A stretch of 64,000 nt of DNA from Flavobacterium sp. HJJ (GTDB taxonomy: Bacteria; Bacteroidota; Bacteroidia; Flavobacteriales; Flavobacteriaceae), in the NCBI RefSeq assembly GCF_015351475.1, contig NZ_JADKPR010000015.1, forward strand, positions 62,001-126,000, read 5' to 3'. The notes under the pieces were generated by a model. It was given only the letters and a program-made list of their open reading frames with translations, was not told the origin of the DNA and did not search any database. Shown one piece after another: positions 53,822 through 61,060 of the stretch. Both the position numbers and the translations under genes were made by a program. Each line of letters opens with the position of its first letter. Position 1 is the stretch's first letter.

Positions 53822-54871
53822 TTATTCAGAAACCGTTATTTCAAACATTTTGTTCCAATTTTTTCCAGTAACAAAAATGGTTTTAGTTTTTGGGTTATAA
53901 GCAATTCCGTTTAAAACGTCTCCATCTGTGACTTTTACTAATTTACGCAGTCCTGACATGTCTAGAATTCCTTCAACAGCACCTGTTTTAGGGTCTACAA
54001 CTGCAATGGCATCCTTTTCGAAAACATTGGTGTAGATTTTTCCGTTGATCCATTCCAGTTCATTGATGGCTTTGACTTTCGAATCACCGGAATATACATT
54101 GATATAGTCAATCATTTTTTGGGTTTTTGGATCCATTTTCCAGATTTTTTCAGTTTTGTCAGTTTGGTAAATATATGTTCCGTCATTTGTCATTCCCCAG
54201 CCTTCAATGTCTTTATCGTAAGTAAATGTTTTTTCAAGTTTCAATGTTTTGGCATCATATACAAAACCAGTTTTTTCAAGCCATGTTAATTGATATAATT
54301 TACCATTTACAAAAGTGATTCCTTCTCCAAAATATATTGAATCTAAATCAATCTGCTTGTAAATTTTACCGGTTTTATAATCGTATTTTCTAAAATAGGA
54401 GGTTCCTTTTTGTCCCGTACTTTCACATAAAGTATCATTGTGAAATTCTAGACCTTCAGTAAACGATGCCGTATCGTGTGGGTAAGTATTAACGATTTTG
54501 TAATTCAATAATTTTGGGGTGACATTTGATACTAGTTCTATTCTTTTAGTTGCATCTGATGAATCTGAGCCAAAATAAATGGTTGCTTTCAGGAATTGAT
54601 ATCCTAATTTTTGGTCTTTTAATTCAAATTTAAATTTTTCAGTACCTTTAGTGCTTCCTATTTTTTTGTCGTTTACAAAGTAAGCAATACTGTCAATTTC
54701 TTTTGAATTGGGATTCAAAATACCAATAGAAACTGATTCTGGAGTGGTAAAATGAGCAGGAAAAGCAGAATCATCAATAGTGAACAAAGAATTTTCACCT
54801 TTTTTTGTATCTCCGCACCCAATTAATGAGGTTCCTAATAAAATGGCAATTAATAAGTTATGTTTTTTCAT
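53822..54871 (-). CDS. Glutamine cyclotransferase, lipoprotein
   Basis: Forms pyroglutamate at the N-terminus of exported peptides or proteins. The 349 residues begin with a lipobox signal (AILLGTSLIGCG, Cys19). A C-terminal beta-propeller domain (about 100-349) contains KIYKQIDLDSIYFGEGITF and GVEGILDMSGLR-like blades, as in the papaya-type (not the mammalian-type) enzyme. It is upstream of the SRP RNA gene on the opposite strand. The exact substrate is unknown. Confidence 0.83.
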   Translation of the reverse strand: MKKHNLLIAILLGTSLIGCGDTKKGENSLFTIDDSAFPAHFTTPESVSIGILNPNSKEIDSIAYFVNDKKIGSTKGTEKFKFELKDQKLGYQFLKATIYFGSDSSDATKRIELVSNVTPKLLNYKIVNTYPHDTASFTEGLEFHNDTLCESTGQKGTSYFRKYDYKTGKIYKQIDLDSIYFGEGITFVNGKLYQLTWLEKTGFVYDAKTLKLEKTFTYDKDIEGWGMTNDGTYIYQTDKTEKIWKMDPKTQKMIDYINVYSGDSKVKAINELEWINGKIYTNVFEKDAIAVVDPKTGAVEGILDMSGLRKLVKVTDGDVLNGIAYNPKTKTIFVTGKNWNKMFEITVSE

Positions 54872-54926
54872 GTTTTAAAATTTGAAGAGACCAATATACA
54901 ATAGTTATTTTATTAGTGCAAAGCGC

Positions 54927-54956
54927 TTGCAAAAATATAAAAAGGTTGTATATTTG
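54927..54956 (+). promoter_or_regulatory. Promoter of the SRP RNA gene
   Basis: TTG at 54927-54929 and TATATTTG at 54949-54956 with a 19-bp spacer: an exact match to the Bacteroidota consensus. The RNA begins about five bases later. Confidence 0.85.
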
Positions 54957-54957
54957 C

Positions 54958-55056
54958 ACCGGCAAGTCCTACACGACCAGCTCCTGCAGACTCCCCCAGG
55001 ATGGGAACATAGCAAGGGTACGTGGTTGAGCGGTGCGATGTAGACCGCTTGCCATT
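54958..55056 (+). ncRNA. ffs: Small SRP RNA (4.5S type)
   Basis: The RNA of the signal recognition particle. The end pairing is GGCAAG (54961-54966) with CTTGCC (55048-55053). The conserved domain IV tip is CCCAGGATGGGAACATAGCAAGGG: a GGAA tetraloop with the flanking AGG/AGCA internal loop bound by Ffh. The length of about 95 nt fits. It has a perfect promoter in front and a terminator behind. Confidence 0.9.
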
Positions 55057-55093
55057 TTTTATTTTTTTAATCCAAGAATTTTGTGAATTATAG

Positions 55094-55120
55094 TCTTCCC
55101 TCGGGAGGATTTTTTTATTT
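55094..55120 (+). terminator. Terminator after ffs
   Basis: A short GC-rich hairpin TCTTCCC/GGGAGGA followed by TTTTTTTATTTTT. Confidence 0.65.
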
Positions 55121-55159
55121 TTAGGCATTGCTAACTCAATATAATTTATAAGCTAAGAC

Positions 55160-55963
55160 ATGAGTAAAGTTATTTTAATTACAGGAGGATCATCAGGTAT
55201 TGGAAAATCTATTGGAGAATTTCTGCATCATAAAGGATTTGTGGTGTACGGAACCAGCAGAAATCCTGATAAGATTGTAAATTCTATTTTTCCTTTAATT
55301 GCCTTGGATGTCAGAAATGCAGATTCAATTCATTTGGCTACAGCCAAGGTTATAGCAATTTCTGGGAAACTGGATGTTGTAATTAATAATGCTGGAGTTG
55401 GTATTACCGGCCCTTTGGAAGAAATTCCAATGGAAGAAATCAAAAATAATTTTGAGACTAATTTCTTTGGTCCAATTGAGGTTATTAAAGCAGTACTGCC
55501 ACAAATGCGTTCGCAGCAATCCGGGCTCATTATTAATATTACTTCAATAGCGGGGTATATGGGACTGCCGTACCGCAGTGTTTATTCGGCATCAAAAGGA
55601 GCTTTAGAGTTAATAACTGAGGCTCTGCGCATGGAAGTAAAACCATTCGGAATTCAGATCACAAATATAGCTCCTGGAGATTTTGCTACAAATATCGCTG
55701 CAGGCCGTTTTCATGCGCCGGTAATCGAAGGTTCGGCTTATGAGACATCATACGGGAATAACCTAAAAACTATGAACGAACATGTAGACAGCGGCAGTAA
55801 TCCTAATGTAATGGCGGAAGCGGTTTATGCGGTTATTCAGAATCCAAACCCAAAAATTCATTATAAAGTAGGTGCTTTCATGCAGAAATTTTCTATTGTA
55901 TTAAAGAGAATTCTGCCTGACCAAGTGTATGAAAAAATGCTTATGAATCATTATAAATTATAA
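55160..55963 (+). CDS. Short-chain dehydrogenase/reductase
   Basis: An NAD(P)-dependent SDR of 267 residues. The cofactor motif is ITGGSSGIGKSIG (about 7-19), the NNAG motif is present as NNAGVG, and the catalytic YSASKGA near residue 143. Threonine or serine at the front of the glycine motif and the following residues suggest NADPH. The substrate is unknown. A 66-residue membrane protein follows 4 bases later. Confidence 0.85.
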   Translation: MSKVILITGGSSGIGKSIGEFLHHKGFVVYGTSRNPDKIVNSIFPLIALDVRNADSIHLATAKVIAISGKLDVVINNAGVGITGPLEEIPMEEIKNNFETNFFGPIEVIKAVLPQMRSQQSGLIINITSIAGYMGLPYRSVYSASKGALELITEALRMEVKPFGIQITNIAPGDFATNIAAGRFHAPVIEGSAYETSYGNNLKTMNEHVDSGSNPNVMAEAVYAVIQNPNPKIHYKVGAFMQKFSIVLKRILPDQVYEKMLMNHYKL

Positions 55964-55967
55964 AATT

Positions 55968-56168
55968 ATGGATAAGATTACAGAGTTTCTGCCTACTATT
56001 TTAGGTGTTTTAATTTTTCTGATTATTTGGTTTGTGCTTCGCAGAATCTTAAGTTCTTTGAGTGATAAGATAAATAATTCTGAAGTTTATAAAGAAGATG
56101 TGTTAAATGTGCTTGAAGAAATTAGAGATGAACTAAAAAAGCTCAATCAAAATAACATTTCAAAATAA
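55968..56168 (+). CDS. Small membrane protein
   Basis: A 66-residue protein with one membrane helix (ILGVLIFLIIWFVLRRIL) and a charged, helical tail (NVLEEIRDELKKLNQ). It starts 4 bases after the SDR stop, so it is probably translated with it. It is not recognised, but the tail and helix make a real protein likely. Its function is unknown. Confidence 0.6.
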   Translation: MDKITEFLPTILGVLIFLIIWFVLRRILSSLSDKINNSEVYKEDVLNVLEEIRDELKKLNQNNISK

Positions 56169-56213
56169 TTTGAAAATACTAGAAAAGTAATTAATCAGTC
56201 CACGTTTTATTTT

Positions 56214-56298
56214 GAAATTGATTTTTGAAATTGATTTTTGAAATTGATTTTTGAAATTGATTTTTGAAATTGATTTTTGAAATTGATTTTTGAAATTG
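56214..56298. repeat. 13-bp tandem repeat upstream of the transaldolase promoter
   Basis: Six full copies plus a part of GAAATTGATTTTT in a row. The copies are nearly perfect. The array ends about 25 bp before the -7 box of the transaldolase promoter. Copy number may differ between strains. Confidence 0.92.
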
Positions 56299-56301
56299 TC
56301 A

Positions 56302-56330
56302 TTGTTATTGATATTGATTTCGTAATTTTG
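56302..56330 (+). promoter_or_regulatory. Promoter of the transaldolase gene
   Basis: TTG at 56302-56304 and TAATTTTG at 56323-56330, with an 18-bp spacer (19 expected). Confidence 0.6.
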
Positions 56331-56369
56331 CACCGAATTTTTAAACACACAATTAAACATTAATATATT

Positions 56370-57026
56370 ATGAAATTTTTTATTGATACAGCTAATTTAG
56401 CTCAAATTAAAGAAGCACAGGCATTAGGAGTTTTGGATGGAGTTACTACAAATCCATCATTGATGGCTAAAGAAGGAATTACAGGAAAAAACAATATTTT
56501 GAAGCATTATGTTGATATCTGTAATTTGGTTGATGGTGATGTAAGTGCTGAAGTGAATGCTTTGGATTATGATGGAATGATTAAAGAAGGTGAAGAATTA
56601 GCTGATTTACATGACCAGATCGTTGTTAAATTACCTATGACAAAAGAAGGTGTAATGGCTGCTAAATATTTTTCTGACAAAGGAATTAAAACCAATGTTA
56701 CTCTTGTATTCTCTGTAGGTCAAGCTTTATTGGCTGCTAAAGCAGGTGCTACTTATGTATCTCCTTTTGTTGGCCGTTTGGATGATATTTCTACTGATGG
56801 TTTAAATTTAATCAGTGAAATTAGAGAGGTTTATGATAACTATGGTTATGAAACTGAAATATTGGCAGCTTCTGTGCGTCATACTATGCACATTGTAAAC
56901 TGCGCTAAACTTGGTGCCGATGTAATGACAGGACCTTTATCTGCAATTTATGGTTTGTTGAAACACCCATTAACAGATATTGGATTGGCTCAGTTTGTTG
57001 CTGATTTCGAAAAAGGAAATAAATAG
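56370..57026 (+). CDS. tal: Transaldolase (TalC/FSA-type)
   Basis: A short transaldolase or fructose-6-phosphate aldolase of 218 residues. The Schiff-base lysine is in [11 protein letters not shown] (Lys87), and GVTTNPSL near residue 24 is the family signature. The small type carries out transaldolase in the pentose phosphate pathway in most Bacteroidota; FSA activity is the alternative. The 13-bp tandem repeat sits just upstream of its promoter, and a terminator follows. Confidence 0.9.
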   Translation: MKFFIDTANLAQIKEAQALGVLDGVTTNPSLMAKEGITGKNNILKHYVDICNLVDGDVSAEVNALDYDGMIKEGEELADLHDQIVVKLPMTKEGVMAAKYFSDKGIKTNVTLVFSVGQALLAAKAGATYVSPFVGRLDDISTDGLNLISEIREVYDNYGYETEILAASVRHTMHIVNCAKLGADVMTGPLSAIYGLLKHPLTDIGLAQFVADFEKGNK

Positions 57027-57070
57027 TACTCAGTTTTGACTGTGTAGTAATGCAGTCAAGGAGAACTTAT

Positions 57071-57108
57071 AAAAAAGTTCCGTTTCATTTCGAAACGGAG
57101 CTTTTTTT
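57071..57108 (+). terminator. Terminator after the transaldolase gene
   Basis: A stem of AAGTTCCGTTTC-type bases with GAAACGGAGCTT on the other arm and a T-run behind. Confidence 0.85.
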
Positions 57109-57195
57109 GTTTTTAACTAATTTCCAAAAATTCAATATTTGAGTATTGGTTCAAATAAAAATCATATATGCGATTCTCAGCGATTTGAATTAGTG

Positions 57196-57237
57196 AAAAA
57201 AAATCCCATTCTAAAAAAAACTAGAATGGGATTTTTT
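57196..57237. terminator. Bidirectional terminator
   Basis: ATCCCATTCTA pairs with TAGAATGGGAT, with A- and T-runs outside. Lies 53 bases after the MFS stop on the minus strand. Confidence 0.85.
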
Positions 57238-57289
57238 GAATTTATTTTATCGAATAATACTCAGTCTGAAAAAACTGAAGAAATTTTTC

Positions 57290-58759
57290 TTAGTGTCCGC
57301 CGCCTGCGCTTTCAACATGGCTGATTCCTTGACTCTTTAATATTTTAGGACAGTAAAAACCATAAAATGCTAAATAGGCAAAGCCAATAAGCGGTACGAT
57401 GTATGAAAAATGTGTATAAGTAATACCAAATATTCCATTTGGATTAGTTAAGTCTAAATCGCATATTTTTCCTTGTACCAGAGGAATTACTCCACCGCCA
57501 AGAATCATCATGATTAAGAAAGAAGATCCTTTTCCAGTGTTTTTTCCTAAACCTGCAATAGCTAAATCGAAGATTGAAGGCCACATAATAGATAAGAATA
57601 ATCCACCAGAGATAAAAAAGAATTTAGCAATTTCTGGATTAGGCCAAACTAAGCCGGCAGCCATCATTAATAATCCTGACAGTCCAAAAAGCATTAAAGT
57701 TTTTCCAGCGTTTTTTCCACCTGCAAAACTTACAGTGATGAATAATAAAATCCAGAATGGGTAAATGTAGAATGAAGATACATCGTGTGCAGCAAAGATA
57801 TTTGCACCAATGATTACTCCAAATCCTAAAGCAGGCACAATAAATTTAAGTGCAATATTTACTAAATTAGAAGTATTAAAAACATTAACTCCGCCATTCC
57901 AGCGCCCAATCATTAAACTTCCCCAGTACAATGCAATAAATGGCGCAATAGCATCTTCCAGAATACTGCCAAACTCACTCGTGTGCAATAAAGCAGGCAA
58001 GTTACTGATAATCGTTACTTCTGTTCCTACATAGATAAAGATTGCAAGCATTCCTAGATATAATTGCGGATAATCAAGAATACTGAATGAGCTGTGCGGA
58101 TGTTTTATAACTGATTCTTCTACTTTTTCCGGATCTTCGATTTTAGAAAAATTCATAAAAACAGCTACTATGATAAAAGCAAAACCTAGAATAATAAAAG
58201 GCAGTTTGATATCGTCTAATGAAAGAGCTGTTTTTTTGTTGTCTCCCATTCCAAATAAAGCTATACCTAATAGAATCGCTCCAATAGTTGTTCCAAATGA
58301 ATTAACACCTCCCGCTAATGTCAGACGGTGTGCTCCAGTGTTTGGACTGCCCATTTTAATTGCTAAAGGATTAGCAACAATCTGTTGAATTGAAAATCCT
58401 AATCCTACAGTAAATAAGGCGGTTAGGAAAAATGGAAAGCTTTCCATTGTTGCAGCAGGAACAAATAAAAATGAACCAATAGCTGAAAGAATTAATCCAG
58501 CAGAAAGTGTTTTTTTGTATCCAAATTTTTGTAAAACATCAATTTTTAGAGATACTAAAAAGAATATTATAGATCCTACAAAGTAAGCAGCATAAAAAGC
58601 CCAGGCAACCAGCTGTGACTGTACTTGTGATAGTGTAAATACTTTTTTGAATACTGGGATTAAGATGTCATTGGCCGAACCAACAAAACCCCAAAAGAAG
58701 AAGACGATTATCAAAGAAATAAACTGCCCCCATTTGGTTTGCACATTTTCTGAACTCAT
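57290..58759 (-). CDS. Sugar MFS transporter (FucP/GlcP-like)
   Basis: A major-facilitator transporter of 489 residues with 12 membrane helices. The family region NPLAIKMGSPNTGAHRLTLAGGVNSFG (about 133-158) and the glycine-rich MMILGGGVIPLVQG near the end fit the FucP/sugar-H+ symporter group. It probably imports a hexose. It neighbours a LytS/LytTR pair and a SusC receptor, which suggests a carbohydrate or nutrient role, but the substrate cannot be read. Confidence 0.86.
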   Translation of the reverse strand: MSSENVQTKWGQFISLIIVFFFWGFVGSANDILIPVFKKVFTLSQVQSQLVAWAFYAAYFVGSIIFFLVSLKIDVLQKFGYKKTLSAGLILSAIGSFLFVPAATMESFPFFLTALFTVGLGFSIQQIVANPLAIKMGSPNTGAHRLTLAGGVNSFGTTIGAILLGIALFGMGDNKKTALSLDDIKLPFIILGFAFIIVAVFMNFSKIEDPEKVEESVIKHPHSSFSILDYPQLYLGMLAIFIYVGTEVTIISNLPALLHTSEFGSILEDAIAPFIALYWGSLMIGRWNGGVNVFNTSNLVNIALKFIVPALGFGVIIGANIFAAHDVSSFYIYPFWILLFITVSFAGGKNAGKTLMLFGLSGLLMMAAGLVWPNPEIAKFFFISGGLFLSIMWPSIFDLAIAGLGKNTGKGSSFLIMMILGGGVIPLVQGKICDLDLTNPNGIFGITYTHFSYIVPLIGFAYLAFYGFYCPKILKSQGISHVESAGGGH

Positions 58760-59043
58760 AATTTAAAAATTTAATTTTTTTTTGGTTATTATTAATTTTT
58801 TTGATGCTGCAAGACTGTAAATATATTTGTTAAGAATTTTAAAAAAAAATTTTAAGATATAAAGTTTTTCACTTTTAAATAAACGACATTAAATTGTCAA
58901 CTAATGGCGGTTTTATTGCTTTTTTGCAGCTAAAAAAACGTTGTAGAACTGCGCTTTCAGTATAAAAAAACGATAGTTTTTGATTACGGAATAAATGTAA
59001 AAAACACACTAAAAACATATGGTGTGCTGTCTGTTTATAACTT

Positions 59044-59745
59044 TTATTCTAAGATTTTTATTTTTACTTCTTTGCTGTAATTTCTTCCAATTGGAATGGT
59101 ATAGGATGAAATCTGAATTCTGTTTCCTTCTATGGATTTTACTTTGTTTAATGCAATTGTATACGATTTATGAATTCGCATAAAACGCTCAGAAGGTAAC
59201 TCATCAGTTAGGGATGTTAATGATTTATGAGTTATATAAGTCTTCTCTGCGGTGACAACTTTGATGTATTCTTTCATTCCTTCTATAAAAAGGATTTCAT
59301 CAATATTTATCTTTACCATTTTTTTATCCACTTTGATAAAAAGATGCGGTTCCGCACGGTGGTTTTCGATTTTGATATTGTTTTTTAAATTGTGTTCTGC
59401 TTCAATTTTTTGGATACATTTTATGAAGCGGGGCAGCGGAATTGGTTTTACTAAATAATCCAATACTTCCAGATCATAACTTTCAGCTGCAAATTCTCTG
59501 AAAGCGGTTGTGATGATAATCCGGGTTTTGTATTCCAGCAGTTTGATTAATTCAAACCCAGTCATCATAGGTATATTGATGTCCAGAAATACAGCATCAG
59601 CAGTATTAGAATTGATAAATTCAAGGCCTTCTAATGAATTATTAAAAGTTCCAATAACTTCAAATTCTGAAAAATTTTCAAAATAATTGAGCAGTACTTT
59701 TATAGCCAAAGGTTCGTCGTCAATTATTACGCATTTAATCTTCAT
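59044..59745 (-). CDS. LytTR-family response regulator
   Basis: A response regulator of 233 residues: receiver with phosphorylated Asp55 (AVFLDINIPMMTG) and a C-terminal LytTR DNA-binding domain (about 135-233: FIEGMKEYIKVVTAEK, MRIHKSYTIALNKVKSIEGN). It overlaps the sensor gene by 11 bases, so the two are translationally coupled and act as a two-component pair. Targets could include the neighbouring transporter and receptor, but no binding site was identified. Confidence 0.93.
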   Translation of the reverse strand: MKIKCVIIDDEPLAIKVLLNYFENFSEFEVIGTFNNSLEGLEFINSNTADAVFLDINIPMMTGFELIKLLEYKTRIIITTAFREFAAESYDLEVLDYLVKPIPLPRFIKCIQKIEAEHNLKNNIKIENHRAEPHLFIKVDKKMVKINIDEILFIEGMKEYIKVVTAEKTYITHKSLTSLTDELPSERFMRIHKSYTIALNKVKSIEGNRIQISSYTIPIGRNYSKEVKIKILE

Positions 59746-60778
59746 TATGTAAAGGTATTTGTATTTTAATACTATAAAAGCTGAATTTTATTGCTTGCTG
59801 TATGCTGAAATTGTTTTTATAGATAAGTTTTAATCTTTTTTTGGTGTTTGTTAAACCAATCCCTTTTTTGCTTGGTATTGGTGGTGAAATTACGAAATTA
59901 TTTATTATTTCAAATTCGAGCTTAGAATTTATGACTCTGAAGTTTATTTTGATTTTAAGTCTGTCGTTGTTTGCTCCGCCATGTTTAAAAGCATTTTCAA
60001 TCAGTGAAATAAACAATAACGGCGGAATATTTATATTGTCAATATCGGATTCTAGATTGAACCTGACTTCTACATTTTTAAAACGCAGTTTTTCAATTTC
60101 GATATAATTTTGAATATAATCTATTTCTTTTATTAGAGGCACATATTTTACATCTTCAATATCATATAATACATATTCCATCAATTGAGAAAGCTTAATA
60201 ATTACATCTGGAACTTTGTTTGATGATTCTAATGAAAGTGCATATAGATTATTTAGCGTATTAAAGAAGAAGTGAGGCTGAATCTGATTCTTTAAATACT
60301 TCAGTTTTATTTTGTTCTGATTCTCTATTATTGCCTTGTTACGGTCTCTTTCTTTGAGCCATGTCAGCATTAAATAGATAGAAGATGCTATCGCAAGTAC
60401 ATAAAGTTCTCCAATACAGACGGCTACGATATGGTTGATTTCAAATGGACTGTAATCTCTGTTAGCTTCCGGCCATATATTTTTCGAAATTAAATAATAA
60501 GTCAGCCCGGTTTTTAATAAATAGACAACTGCCAAACTTGCAATGAGCGAAAAGGCATATTTAATGTATTTAGATTTTAATACAAACATAGGAATGAGTA
60601 TTAATAAATTGAAATACACTAATGGTATATGAAGCGAAAATTCTATGAGATTCGATTTGAAAGAATATCCGTAATTATTAAAATAAGCTCCCCATCTCAA
60701 GAAGTTAAGTATAAAATAGATAAACCAAAACCATATATGATTTTGAAGTTTTATATGAAAGTTAATTTTTTTCATCAC
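59735..60778 (-). CDS. LytS-type sensor histidine kinase
   Basis: A 347-residue sensor with about four N-terminal membrane helices and a short kinase core. The phosphorylated histidine is in QIQPHFFFNTLNNLYAL (about 170-186), the N box is SLIENAFKHGG, and the G box is KKGIGLTNTKKRL. No periplasmic sensor domain is present, so the signal is probably sensed in or near the membrane. It overlaps the response regulator start. Confidence 0.93.
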   Translation of the reverse strand: MMKKINFHIKLQNHIWFWFIYFILNFLRWGAYFNNYGYSFKSNLIEFSLHIPLVYFNLLILIPMFVLKSKYIKYAFSLIASLAVVYLLKTGLTYYLISKNIWPEANRDYSPFEINHIVAVCIGELYVLAIASSIYLMLTWLKERDRNKAIIENQNKIKLKYLKNQIQPHFFFNTLNNLYALSLESSNKVPDVIIKLSQLMEYVLYDIEDVKYVPLIKEIDYIQNYIEIEKLRFKNVEVRFNLESDIDNINIPPLLFISLIENAFKHGGANNDRLKIKINFRVINSKLEFEIINNFVISPPIPSKKGIGLTNTKKRLKLIYKNNFSIQQAIKFSFYSIKIQIPLHNED

Positions 60779-60924
60779 TGATCTTGAATATGATAATATT
60801 TAAATAAAACAGACAATCTGAGGTTGTGTTTTATTTTGCAACAATAATCATTTTGTTATTAAAAATGGCATTTTGGTAAAAAAAAATCTAAAAAAGTCTA
60901 ATTAAGATAAAAAATGTATATTAA

Positions 60925-60936
60925 GAAAACGTTTTC
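60925..60936. promoter_or_regulatory. Perfect 12-bp palindrome, LacI-type operator candidate
   Basis: GAAAACGTTTTC. It resembles LacI/CcpA-type operators and stands 125 bases before the SusC ATG. A weaker relative occurs upstream of pfkA at 27212-27223. Confidence 0.5.
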
Positions 60937-61060
60937 GTGAAACGCATTATTGATTGAAATATGTCGTTGGTTTAAAAAACTGTGCTGTTGGTTTAATTTA
61001 TTTTTTCAGGAAACTCCTTTCCTATAATTTTACGCTATAACTAACAAAAATAATTTAAAA

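Noticed and set aside
54913..55128. A 71-codon minus-strand frame
   Set aside because: It lies across the SRP RNA gene and its terminator; the Gly/Ala-rich middle is the complement of the RNA.
56160..56360. A 66-codon minus-strand frame with repeated KINFKNQFQ
   Set aside because: A translation of the 13-bp tandem repeat; no start context and no homologue.
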